Counted from the first letter of the stretch, positions 33,285 to 41,046 are shown. The stretch: DNA of 64,000 bases from Novosphingobium terrae (GCF_017163935.1 NZ_JABVZR010000002.1:1426001-1490000); one strand, 5' to 3'. Numbers and translations: made by a program. The notes: a model not told the origin generated them from the letters alone.

Positions 33285-36163
33285 CAGAACTTCATCCGCG
33301 CGCCGACGGTGAAGTACCGGCCGACATAATCGTCGGTCGAGACATAGGCTCCGAAAACGCCCGGATTGGCCTGTGAGCTGGTGAAGATCGGTGCTGTCTG
33401 GTTGAACAGATTGGTGACGTTGACGTAGAATTCGGTCTCGGTCGTCTTCGGCTTCCAGCTCAGATTGAGGTTGGTCCAGCCAAAGGCCGGGATCTTGGGG
33501 ATGGCATAGACCAGCGTGGGATCGGCATTCCACTTGAGCGAGGAACGCCAACGCTGGATGATCGTGGCGGTGAAGGTGTCGGTGGGGCTGAAGTTGAGGA
33601 AGCCGGTCACGCGCCATTCGGGCGTCGCGCCGATGCCGATCGAGGAATAGGCCGCGCCCGAAACGTCCATGTCCGACAGGCCCGGCGTCACCTGCCGCAG
33701 CACCGGCTGCCATGTCGCCATGGCGCGCAGCGAGATCGGGCGGTTGGCGATGGTGGTGGCGTAATTTGCCTCGAAATCGATGCCCTTGGTCTTGAGCGAG
33801 GAGGCATTGACCGGCAAATTGTAGAAGAATGTGGCATTCTGCGTAACGCCATTGACCGCCGCCGGGCGCACGATCAGCGAGCACAGGCTGGAGGTGCCGC
33901 CGCTGGCATTGCACTGCTGCTGCACGCTGGCGCTGGTGCCGTTGATGGCAGTGATCGCATTGCTGATCTTGATGTCATAGGCATCGGCGGAGAAGCTGAA
34001 ATGCGGCAGCCAGTGCGGGGTATAGACCAGACCCAGCGTCAGCGTGTTGCCCACCTCCGGCTTGAGGTTTGGATTGCCCGCCGTGGAATATTGCTGGTTG
34101 ATCAGCGTGGCACCTGTCAGTTGATCGACCACATTGCTGCGGCTGATCGTTTGCCCGGCATAGAGATCGTTGAGGTTGGGGGCACGGAAATCGCGCGAGC
34201 GTGTGGCGCGAAGGCGCAGATCGTCCGAGACATGCCAGTCCACGCCTATCTTCCAGGTCCAGGCACCGCCGAAGGTGTTGTAATTGGCATAACGCGCGGC
34301 AAGGTTCAGATCGAGCGACTTGAGGAAATGCACATCGCGGGCCAGGGGCACATCGCCTTCCAGCGCCACTTCGCCCACCACCTGATGCACATGCGGCACG
34401 TTGGCGAAGGTGACCTGATGCAGGCGGGTGGGGTTGGCGGCGCTGCCACAGTTGAAGCGCAGCCCGGTGCAGTTCACGAAATCAGTGGGCGGCACCTGCG
34501 TGTTGGCGTCGAAACCGGTCTTCCGGTACTCGCCCGAGAGTGCCATGTTCACCGGGCCGGCCCAGGTGCTGAAGGGCGCGGCATTGAGCGAGCCGGTCAG
34601 CTCGTCCAGCGTGGTGGTGGCCCAGCTGGTGGTGGTGTCCGTCACATAGGAGAGCGCCTGTGCGGAAGCCGCGCTGGGGCCGAACAGGTTGAGCGGGGCG
34701 CAGCCGGGATAGAGGCCCGGATTGGTCAGCGTGACGTTGCAAACGACCTGACCCGTCGAAGGATCTTTCACTGCATCGAGCGCGGCGGAGAGCTTGGCAT
34801 AGTTGATGTTGCGCAGCGTGGTCCATTTCTGCTGCGAATAGCCGTGGCTGGCGCCCACCTGCCATTTGATGCCGCTTCCCAGATCGCCGCTCAGACCGCC
34901 GTTGAGCCAGTAGCTGGTGGTGTCGAACCGGCTGACATGCGGCCCGATGTTCAACGGGATCTGACTCATGTTGAAGGTCGTGGCCGCGGTGCCATATTGA
35001 TATTGCGCGGGGAGGAAGGCGTTCTGGGCGCTGATCGCAACATTGCTGAAGCCCAGCGACTGGTTGGCGTAGCTGTTGGTGTTGAAGGCTCCAAAGCCTT
35101 CCAGCCAGAATTTGGTGCTGTCGGTTACATCATAATCGAAGCGGCTGTAGACCCGCTTGGAGCGTAGCGAGCCCTTGAGCGAGGTGTTCCCATAATAGCC
35201 GCCGTCGCCGCCGGTCTGGAAGCCCGCTGTACCGGTGGCGCCACCCGCCTGAAAGGGGGAGAGCACACCGTTCTGGGTGAAATTCTGCCCGGCAAGCGGT
35301 CCGCTGTTGATCAGGCCGCCAAACGTGGTGCTGGCGACCCGGGTGCCCGAATAGAGCTTGTAGGGATTGGCCGCAGTGCCTGCGCCCTGAATGGTCCAGG
35401 CATTGCCATTAGCGCGTTGGCTAGTGTCGAAAATGCCGGGGTCATTGAAATATTCGAAGCTGGCCTCGAAGTGGCCGCGTCCATCGAACAATTTCTTGCC
35501 CACCGCGATGCCGGTATCCAACGTGGGATCATCGCCGATCTGCGAGATGCCATATTGCGCCTTCAGTTTGATGCCATTGAATTTCTTGTCAGTGACAAAA
35601 TTGACCACGCCGCTGATCGCATCCGAACCATAGACCGCCGAAACGCCGCCCGTCACCACATCGACGCGCTGCAGCAGCATCTGCGGGATCATGTCGATGG
35701 TGACCAGACCGGTGTTGGCCGAGGGCTGCACGCGCTGCCCGTCGAACAGCACCAGAGTGCGAAACAGGCCCAGATTGCGCAGATTGACCGCGTTGGCCGC
35801 GCCATTGGGGCCGCCGGTGCTACCGCCCGTGCCGGTGCCCTGCCCCAGCGAGCCCTGGAACACCGGCAGGTTCTGCAAAGCGGAGGCCACCGTGCCGGGC
35901 TGGGCTTTCAGCAGGTCATTGGCGCTGATGATGGTGGTGGGTGTGGGGCTGTTGTTGCCGTTGGAAATCACGCGCGATCCGGTGACGATGATCTCATTGT
36001 CTGTGGGTTTCGCCGCGGCAGGCGTTTCGGGAGCGACAACCGGTGTCGTTTCGCCTTGTTGCGCGGCAATGCCTGCAGCATGGGCGCTGGCGGGCAGCAA
36101 CGAACTGGCCATCAGTGCCCAAAGCGCTGGGCTCAGGGCAAGGGTCTGTTTTCTGGAAAGCAC
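33284..36163 (-). CDS. Large TonB-dependent receptor without STN domain
   Basis: 959 aa. The GTG at 36163 follows GGAGGAGGAT, and a signal peptide follows at once (LSRKQTLALSPALWALMASSLLPASAHA), so the upstream extension is rejected. The plug includes EIIVTGSRVISNGNNSPTPT, ALQNLPVFQGSLGQGTG, NLRNLGLFRTLVLFDGQRVQ and VYGSDAISGVVNFVTD. The barrel includes RATRSRDFRAPNLNDLYAGQ and ends in GARMKF. It is a close paralogue of the receptor at 24435-27620, the main difference being the absence of STN, so it cannot signal through FecR. It heads the six-gene operon running to 28158. Confidence 0.93.
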   Translation of the reverse strand: MLSRKQTLALSPALWALMASSLLPASAHAAGIAAQQGETTPVVAPETPAAAKPTDNEIIVTGSRVISNGNNSPTPTTIISANDLLKAQPGTVASALQNLPVFQGSLGQGTGTGGSTGGPNGAANAVNLRNLGLFRTLVLFDGQRVQPSANTGLVTIDMIPQMLLQRVDVVTGGVSAVYGSDAISGVVNFVTDKKFNGIKLKAQYGISQIGDDPTLDTGIAVGKKLFDGRGHFEASFEYFNDPGIFDTSQRANGNAWTIQGAGTAANPYKLYSGTRVASTTFGGLINSGPLAGQNFTQNGVLSPFQAGGATGTAGFQTGGDGGYYGNTSLKGSLRSKRVYSRFDYDVTDSTKFWLEGFGAFNTNSYANQSLGFSNVAISAQNAFLPAQYQYGTAATTFNMSQIPLNIGPHVSRFDTTSYWLNGGLSGDLGSGIKWQVGASHGYSQQKWTTLRNINYAKLSAALDAVKDPSTGQVVCNVTLTNPGLYPGCAPLNLFGPSAASAQALSYVTDTTTSWATTTLDELTGSLNAAPFSTWAGPVNMALSGEYRKTGFDANTQVPPTDFVNCTGLRFNCGSAANPTRLHQVTFANVPHVHQVVGEVALEGDVPLARDVHFLKSLDLNLAARYANYNTFGGAWTWKIGVDWHVSDDLRLRATRSRDFRAPNLNDLYAGQTISRSNVVDQLTGATLINQQYSTAGNPNLKPEVGNTLTLGLVYTPHWLPHFSFSADAYDIKISNAITAINGTSASVQQQCNASGGTSSLCSLIVRPAAVNGVTQNATFFYNLPVNASSLKTKGIDFEANYATTIANRPISLRAMATWQPVLRQVTPGLSDMDVSGAAYSSIGIGATPEWRVTGFLNFSPTDTFTATIIQRWRSSLKWNADPTLVYAIPKIPAFGWTNLNLSWKPKTTETEFYVNVTNLFNQTAPIFTSSQANPGVFGAYVSTDDYVGRYFTVGARMKF

Positions 36164-36500
36164 GTGTATCCTCCTCCGGACGCCTTTTGGCGTTGACTTG
36201 TTGCTCCCTCGACGCGCGGGGAACCGGAGAACCTCCATTCGGTGCGATAATAAATTTTCAGAGGGGCGATGATGCGAACTAGGCACATTGGTTCAAATGG
36301 CAGCAAGCGTAGCCTATGGGTTGCGGGCAAGGGGGAATATGTCGTGGTCTCCGGTCAGGCAGCTATCAGGCCCGGATGCCGCACAGCGGCCTTTCGTTCA
36401 GGTTGGCGCGGCATGGCAGCACCTGGCGAAATTGCTAAAAATCTGGCCGTTCCGGTCCCGACAACGTTGCGGACATAGATGGGCCATGGGAAGAAGTGAA
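36164..36500. other. Upstream region of the receptor operon and left edge of the repeat array
   Basis: About 335 bases without a gene. The left part is the receptor promoter region, in which I see no Fur-like box. The right part (36435-36474) carries the 3' end of the array repeat. Confidence 0.6.
36435..36474 (+). repeat. Array repeat R0, 3' portion
   Basis: The last 30-40 bases match the other copies (GCCGTTCCGGTCCCGACAAC, then TTGCGGAC). The 5' half is diverged beyond recognition although GGCAGCTATC occurs further left at 36357-36366. It marks the left boundary of the array. Confidence 0.6.
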
Positions 36501-36698
36501 ATGAGTGATCGACTTTTCTTCGCCTTGAGCGCCATTTTTTTCCTTGTGATGCTGACTTGGGGCCTCTGGTCGAGCCAGATTTCAGTGACGTGGAGCACAT
36601 ATCGCCGTGACAAGAGCCCCGTGATGTTTTGGTTCACGGCTACTATGATTTCGTTGGCCGCTGTTATCTCGGTACTGGCGATGATCGCCCCAAGGTAA
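36501..36698 (+). CDS. Small membrane protein (array gene 1)
   Basis: 65 aa, two predicted membrane helices (FFALSAIFFLVMLTWGLWSS and VMFWFTATMISLAAVISVLAMI) joined by a charged loop (TWSTYRRDKSP). AGAAG lies ahead of the ATG. The TAA stop ends two bases before the GTCCGCT arm of repeat R1. I recognise no family. Confidence 0.6.
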   Translation: MSDRLFFALSAIFFLVMLTWGLWSSQISVTWSTYRRDKSPVMFWFTATMISLAAVISVLAMIAPR

Positions 36699-36699
36699 T

Positions 36700-36842
36700 G
36701 TCCGCTCCCCCCAACTTTCTTGCCACTGGCTAGGCCTTTCACCTCGCCTGAAAGCCACCATCAGGCCATCTTTGTCGCGCACGGCAGCTATCCGAATCTC
36801 AGGCGGGAAAAGAAGCCCTTCCGGAAAGACAACAAAGCTGTC
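36700..36842 (+). repeat. Array repeat R1 (143 bp)
   Basis: Begins GTCCGCTCCCCCCAACTTTC and ends GACAACAAAGCTGTC. An internal hairpin with GGCCTTTCA/TGAAAGCC-type arms is followed by the conserved GGCAGCTATCCG block. It separates two convergent genes. Confidence 0.85.
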
Positions 36843-37140
36843 ATTTTAATTTGGATGGCGGCCAGTCGATGACTGCCCAGCCATTCTGTTCGACTGCAAA
36901 ATAGGTGCTATAACGCAACCATTTTTCGCCCACCTTCTGTGCCCAGCGGCATTCAAATTCCGTGGGCTCTTCAGCGAAACCTTCACATTTCATCGGGCGA
37001 ACACCTGCGGGAGAAACAGGTTTTTTTGTCTGTTTTGCAAGCGCTTCTGCCAATTCAGAAGCGGTTGGCATTGGTTCTTTTGTCATGGAAGCGGTAGCAC
37101 TCATCAGCACGATGGCGACAACAGAAAAATATAGCTTCAT
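36841..37140 (-). CDS. Small secreted protein (array gene 2)
   Basis: 99 aa from the ATG at 37140 (an in-frame TTG lies two codons upstream). It has a signal peptide MKLYFSVVAIVLMSATASM and a soluble part with two Cys (MKCEGF, FECRWAQ) and a Trp-rich end (NGWAVIDWPPSK). The TGA stop overlaps the last bases of repeat R1. No family recognised. Confidence 0.65.
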   Translation of the reverse strand: MKLYFSVVAIVLMSATASMTKEPMPTASELAEALAKQTKKPVSPAGVRPMKCEGFAEEPTEFECRWAQKVGEKWLRYSTYFAVEQNGWAVIDWPPSKLK

Positions 37141-37176
37141 AGGCAAATGCTATATCAACTCATCCATACGGAAAAT

Positions 37177-37319
37177 GTCCGCTCCCCCTAACTTCCTGCC
37201 ATTGGCCGCGAAGGCCCTTGGTTTTGAAAGTGGGCCTTCGGTCATATGTGTCGCCAAGGGCAGGTATCCCGCCAGTTAGGCAGAAAAGCGGACTGTCACG
37301 ACACGACAACAAAGCGGTC
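37177..37319 (+). repeat. Array repeat R2 (143 bp)
   Basis: Begins GTCCGCTCCCCCTAACTTCC and ends ACAACAAAGCGGTC. The first hairpin has arms CGAAGGCCC/GGGCCTTCG. The second hairpin carries GTGTCG/CGACAC where other copies have TTGTCG/CGACAA, a compensatory pair. It lies between two divergent genes. Confidence 0.85.
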
Positions 37320-37374
37320 ATAGAATGGCTTTTAAAAATGCTGGAATTTCATCGCCCGCCGCCATAGGTGGATT

Positions 37375-37641
37375 ATGAGCATATTTACCGCAGCAATTGG
37401 CTATCTTTGGAGCGCAGTCTGGCTCGTTGGATGGCTATATATGACCGCCATGACGATAGTCGCTCTATGGACTGGAAAATTCTGGTTTTGGCGAAAGACA
37501 GCCAGCGGAAAACGATGGCCGCCGACGCGTTCGGAAGCTCCCGGCAAATTCTGGTTATACTGGGTTGGCTTAGCGTGGGTCACGATTGTGCCATTGATCT
37601 TCATCTGCACAGGCTTTGCGCTATCTATGTTTCAAAAATAA
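37375..37641 (+). CDS. Small membrane protein (array gene 3)
   Basis: 88 aa with two hydrophobic helices (YLWSAVWLVGWLYMTAMTIVAL and FWLYWVGLAWVTIVPLIFIC) and a basic loop between them. AGGTGG precedes the ATG. The TAA stop ends two bases before the arm of repeat R3. No family recognised. Confidence 0.65.
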   Translation: MSIFTAAIGYLWSAVWLVGWLYMTAMTIVALWTGKFWFWRKTASGKRWPPTRSEAPGKFWLYWVGLAWVTIVPLIFICTGFALSMFQK

Positions 37642-37642
37642 T

Positions 37643-37787
37643 GTCCGCTCCCCCTAACTTTCCTGTCATGGGCCATCCCATGCTCCCAGCCCATTAGCAG
37701 GCCAGTGGTCCATGTTTGTCGCGGAAGGCAGCTATCCGCCTGTTGGATGGGAAAATCTGCCTTTCCGGTGACGACAACTTAGCGGTC
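37643..37787 (+). repeat. Array repeat R3 (145 bp)
   Basis: Begins GTCCGCTCCCCCTAACTTTC and ends GACAACTTAGCGGTC. In its second hairpin GGAAGGCAG pairs with CTGCCTTTCC, a covariation of the GGAGGGCGGC/GCCGTTCC arms seen in R6. It separates convergent genes. Confidence 0.85.
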
Positions 37788-38093
37788 GCTCGCTGCCTCG
37801 CCTTCTTCCGCAATGCGACTGGCCACATTATTGAAATGCTCTTCGTTGGCCAAGCCACGCCCTTCATCGTAAAGGAAGAGGGTAACAGGACAGCGTTGAC
37901 CACTTGCCCATACAACAGCTTCCTGAACTGATACCGCTTCAAGCGACGCGTAATCGACGGTTAGCATCGGATCGCTTTCAGGAGCTTGATCGGCATCGGC
38001 ACAGCTATTGTCATGCTCTACTGCTTCCACAATAGCATTGACTTTCTGCCAACGGTAAGGCCGCTCTCGCTTATCGATGATGTTCCAGATCAT
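37779..38093 (-). CDS. Hypothetical protein (array gene 4)
   Basis: 104 aa, soluble and acidic (EDHDNSCADADQAPESDP-like composition, ending IAEEGEAASDR), with no signal peptide or membrane helix. The stop codon lies inside the 3' arm of repeat R3. Start chosen as the first ATG; no strong ribosome site is visible. I recognise no family. Confidence 0.5.
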   Translation of the reverse strand: MIWNIIDKRERPYRWQKVNAIVEAVEHDNSCADADQAPESDPMLTVDYASLEAVSVQEAVVWASGQRCPVTLFLYDEGRGLANEEHFNNVASRIAEEGEAASDR

Positions 38094-38127
38094 AGCTTTT
38101 CATACGAGTTGCGCACGACTTTGCAAC

Positions 38128-38270
38128 GTCCGCTTCCCTTAACTCTCCTGCCATGGGCAAGGTCATGCCCGCAGCCTGTTAGCTGTCGGTGGGTCAGATT
38201 TGTCGCGGAGAGCGGCTATCGGCCCCTTGGGCAGAAAAGTTGCCGTTCCGGTCCCGACAACAAACCTGCC
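38128..38270 (+). repeat. Array repeat R4 (143 bp)
   Basis: Begins GTCCGCTTCCCTTAACTCTC and ends GACAACAAACCTGCC. The central 100 bases are almost identical to R6 and to the first two thirds of R7; the last ten bases differ. First hairpin arms GGGCA/TGCCC, nested in CTGC/GCAG. It lies between divergent genes. Confidence 0.85.
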
Positions 38271-38317
38271 ATTTAGCAGCCATTGCATCCGCCAAATTTT
38301 CCGATCATGTTGCGTGT

Positions 38318-38539
38318 ATGCATCTGGCTGAATGGATATTGTTCGCAGCTTTTGAAGCTTGCAGCGCTTGGTCGCTTTGGCGGGCTTACAAGTATGGGCG
38401 GATTGCCTACGCGCATTTCTTTGGCAAACAATTCTACGCCGAACGTTCGATCCGACCTCGCCTGTTTTGGGCAGTGGTTGGTCTTCACATAGTCGGGGCC
38501 GTTAGCATATTGCCCGCAATGTTCATCCAAAACCTGTGA
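38318..38539 (+). CDS. Small membrane protein (array gene 5)
   Basis: 73 aa: MHLAEWILFAAFEACSAW, a basic/aromatic loop (RAYKYGRIAYAHFFGKQF) and a second helix (LFWAVVGLHIVGAVSILPAMFI). Other in-frame starts would lie in the repeat. No family recognised. Confidence 0.55.
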   Translation: MHLAEWILFAAFEACSAWSLWRAYKYGRIAYAHFFGKQFYAERSIRPRLFWAVVGLHIVGAVSILPAMFIQNL

Positions 38540-38540
38540 G

Positions 38541-38607
38541 GGGTACGGCAGATAAGCTGCGGTGTGTTAAAAATTTCCGCCTGTCAGGACGCAACAACTT
38601 AGCGGAC
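38541..38607 (+). repeat. Array repeat R5, 3' half only
   Basis: Only the second hairpin and 3' arm remain (ACGGCAGATAAGCTGC ... CAACAACTTAGCGGAC). The 5' arm and first hairpin are missing. Confidence 0.65.
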
Positions 38608-38653
38608 GTTCGCCGCTCTTGCTGGAGAGCACGAAAGGAGCCATATTAACTAG

Positions 38654-39244
38654 ATGTTCGTTCCGATGCTTCTAATCTCCGTTGCCCTGCTATCGGCGGG
38701 AGCGCCCGATGCATTTGACCGTATTTCGCCTCAAGCTGCTGCAAAGCGCGTGGCTGCTTGCGGTGTAGGTGCCGTAACCGTGCGGTCTGATGTAGAACCG
38801 AATAGCGACGTATTACTAGTCATGGCGACAACGGTTTCCGATGCACAACTGAACTGTATCGACAGAGCATCTAGCTTCTATGACGTGGTGCTATCGCCAT
38901 CTGTGCAGCCGCGCTTTGATGCTATCAGGGATGCGCGCTTCGCGGCATTGGCCACTGCCGAGAATCGTAAATGGCTTACGACTCACAATATCCTCAACCG
39001 ATTGCCTAAGTACGAGTCTGGGGTGACTGACGACAAGGCATTTGCCCGTGAAATCGAAAAGCTGTGCGACGCAGATGGGGCTTTTCAATCTCAATATGGA
39101 CCAAACGCGCTTAGCCCCGAATGGGTAATGCAGCATGCTGCAAACGGTGATCCTGATGGTGGGCCAATGGCCTGCCTTATGAATGTGACATACGCAACAG
39201 GCTTCAAGATGGGTTTTATAGGCAATGAGCGCGTTGCTCCATAA
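38654..39244 (+). CDS. Secreted protein of unknown family (array gene 6)
   Basis: 196 aa with a signal peptide (MFVPMLLISVALLSAGA) and a soluble domain. Cys residues occur at AACGVGA, LNCID, KLCDADG and MACLMN. Blocks such as QLNCIDRASSFYDVVLSP and EIEKLCDADGAF suggest a folded periplasmic domain. AAAGGAG lies about 14 bases upstream. The stop is 39 bases before repeat R6. I cannot name a family. Confidence 0.7.
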   Translation: MFVPMLLISVALLSAGAPDAFDRISPQAAAKRVAACGVGAVTVRSDVEPNSDVLLVMATTVSDAQLNCIDRASSFYDVVLSPSVQPRFDAIRDARFAALATAENRKWLTTHNILNRLPKYESGVTDDKAFAREIEKLCDADGAFQSQYGPNALSPEWVMQHAANGDPDGGPMACLMNVTYATGFKMGFIGNERVAP

Positions 39245-39283
39245 GAACGACTGCATATCTTTCGTCAGCTCTGCAATCTGGTA

Positions 39284-39426
39284 GTCCGCTTCCCCCAACT
39301 TTCCTGCCATAGGCAAGGTCATGCCCGCAGCCTGTTAGCTGTCGGTGGGTCAGATTTGTCGCGGAGGGCGGCTATCGGCCCCTTGGGCAGAAAAGTTGCC
39401 GTTCCGGTCCCGACAACATTGCGGAC
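39284..39426 (+). repeat. Array repeat R6 (143 bp)
   Basis: Begins GTCCGCTTCCCCCAACTTTC and ends GACAACATTGCGGAC; its outer arms GTCCGC/GCGGAC pair perfectly. Best reference copy of the element. Confidence 0.88.
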
Positions 39427-39452
39427 GTTGGTTCAGGTGCTACATTCGAGGC

Positions 39453-39683
39453 ATGTTCCGCCCGTTGCGCATCTTCTGGTTTGGTCTGGCATTATTTGCT
39501 CTCGCTGTCGTGCGAGGGTTCGCTTTCCCGTTCATTGACCCAGCCAACAAAGAGGAGCCGGGCTTTTGGTGGGAGGTGTACAATTTTTCGATATTGCTTT
39601 GGATACCCGCAATTGCAGTGATCGGATTTGCGGTGCTGCTTCAACTAAGCTTGTCGTTCATCAAATGGATGAAGCGGGGCTGA
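39453..39683 (+). CDS. Small membrane protein (array gene 7)
   Basis: 76 aa with two membrane helices (IFWFGLALFALAVVRGFAF and YNFSILLWIPAIAVIGFAVLLQLSL) and a basic C-terminus (KWMKRG). CGAGG lies just before the ATG. The TGA stop ends two bases before the arm of repeat R7. No family recognised. Confidence 0.6.
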   Translation: MFRPLRIFWFGLALFALAVVRGFAFPFIDPANKEEPGFWWEVYNFSILLWIPAIAVIGFAVLLQLSLSFIKWMKRG

Positions 39684-39684
39684 C

Positions 39685-39828
39685 GTCCGCTCCCCCTGAC
39701 TTTCCTGCCATGGGCAAGGTCATGCCCGCAGTTTGTTAGCTGTCGGTGGGTCAGATTTGTCGCGGCGGGCGGCTATCGGTATCTCAGACGGAGAAAAACG
39801 ACGTTCCGGAGCCGACAACAAAGCAGCC
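39685..39828 (+). repeat. Array repeat R7 (144 bp)
   Basis: Begins GTCCGCTCCCCCTGACTTTC and ends GACAACAAAGCAGCC. The 5' two thirds are close to R4/R6; the 3' third (GGTATCTCAGACGG) resembles R1/R8, so it looks like a mosaic. It separates convergent genes. Confidence 0.85.
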
Positions 39829-39834
39829 AATCGT

Positions 39835-40440
39835 TTAATCGATGCGGCCAGACTTGTCTTTCATATGCCATTTTCCATCCAAGCCCCGGCTGTAAGTCAC
39901 CTCGAATCGCCCTCCTTCGAAATTTGTGATTTCGGCTACATTCAGCCTCGCGATTGTGCCATCATCCGATATAACAGGAACGGAAATCGCTAAAATCCCT
40001 TTTGAAAGTGGCTTCCATTCTTCAGAATTCCGAGGTGGAATAGAACCGACAATGCGCCTTATCTCTTCATCATCATGGATTGCGCTGTGTTCTTTCCACC
40101 ATTCATGCAGTACAGAGCATTGCTGAATGACCGAGATTTTGGAAAATTTCTCTGACTTTTTGATCAGTTCTATGTCTAACTGCGCGTCTTGTCTTTTTTT
40201 CCATTCAGGGTTCTCCCGCAGAAATTGATCAATCGATACTTTATTCGCAGTACCGAGGTCTTCGCTCGTTGGGGCAAAAAAGACAGCAACAGGGGACTCA
40301 GCTTTAGCCCCGAATTCCTTCACATACGACAGGGCAACTTCACAAGATTGTGAAGGCACGTGAAACGACTTTGGGTCAGATTGGCACGAAACGCACAGGG
40401 CCGTGGCCAATATACAAATGCTTCGCCGTCCCTTTGTCAT
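39835..40440 (-). CDS. Secreted or lipid-anchored protein of unknown family (array gene 8)
   Basis: 201 aa from the ATG at 40440 (ATG at 40452 also possible). The N-terminus MTKGRRSICILATALCVSCQ is a signal sequence with a cysteine near its end, perhaps a poor lipobox. The rest is charged and soluble (FGAKAESPVAVFFAPTSEDLG, SVLHEWWKEHSAIHDDEEIRRIVGSIPP) with a tail ITNFEGGRFEVTYSRGLDGKWHMKDKSG that looks like a beta-sheet ending. Its DNA is AT-richer than that of the flanking operons, which suggests transfer. No family recognised. Confidence 0.68.
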   Translation of the reverse strand: MTKGRRSICILATALCVSCQSDPKSFHVPSQSCEVALSYVKEFGAKAESPVAVFFAPTSEDLGTANKVSIDQFLRENPEWKKRQDAQLDIELIKKSEKFSKISVIQQCSVLHEWWKEHSAIHDDEEIRRIVGSIPPRNSEEWKPLSKGILAISVPVISDDGTIARLNVAEITNFEGGRFEVTYSRGLDGKWHMKDKSGRID

Positions 40441-40474
40441 GCGCAATTCCATCAATCTGACATTAATATGCAAC

Positions 40475-40583
40475 GTCCGCTCCCCTTTACAAAGCCGCCT
40501 ATGCTTCATGTTTGTCGCTGAGGGCGGCTATCCGAATCTCAGGCGGGAAAAGAGGCCCTTCCGGAAACGACAACAAAGCTGCC
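40475..40583 (+). repeat. Array repeat R8, shortened (109 bp)
   Basis: Begins GTCCGCTCCCC and ends GACAACAAAGCTGCC. The second hairpin is complete and nearly identical to R1 (TATCCGAATCTCAGGCGGGA), but the first hairpin is deleted. Confidence 0.8.
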
Positions 40584-40590
40584 GCTCTCA

Positions 40591-41046
40591 TCAAGGTCTT
40601 TCCGCCGACTTGGGCGCAGCCTCAGGATCGTAGGGCTGAGGATTTCTGCCAACGTCACCGATGAGCCACCAATGACCTTCCCCCTCGGCGCACTGGCCAT
40701 GTTGGCAATCAAGAGTTTGAGACATCATTTTCCGAATCTCTGAGACCGCTTTGCAGTCCGTAGCCGGATCGAATTTCGCCTGTACAATGACGGTAGGTTC
40801 AAGGTTCCTTGCCAGCTTCATATTGGCCTGAAGCTCACTCCTTGAGACACCAGTACCATTGAACTTTGATGCACCATCGGCTGAGACCGAGATTGCAATC
40901 ACTTCATTCCAGATACTGCGCCCTTGACGGGGGGTAATCCAACCTGCCGGGCGAGCGCCGCATCCTTGACTGTAGGTCTTGGTTTTCGCTTCACTCCCGC
41001 TCGCGCATAGCATCAAGCACAATAAAAAGGCGTTGATCCGTCTCAT
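40591..41046 (-). CDS. Secreted protein with ExbD/TolR-like periplasmic domain (array gene 9)
   Basis: 151 aa from the ATG at 41046. A cleavable-type signal peptide (MRRINAFLLCLMLCASGSEA) is followed by a domain with the strand-helix pattern of ExbD/TolR: VIAISVSADGASKFNGTGVSRSELQANMKLARNLEPTVIVQAKFDPATDCKAVSEIRKMMSQTLDCQHG. The conserved membrane Asp of ExbD is absent because the N-terminal helix is a signal peptide, so it cannot act as a proton-driven motor subunit. Family assignment rests on pattern only. It starts about 37 bases from repeat R9. Confidence 0.6.
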   Translation of the reverse strand: MRRINAFLLCLMLCASGSEAKTKTYSQGCGARPAGWITPRQGRSIWNEVIAISVSADGASKFNGTGVSRSELQANMKLARNLEPTVIVQAKFDPATDCKAVSEIRKMMSQTLDCQHGQCAEGEGHWWLIGDVGRNPQPYDPEAAPKSAERP

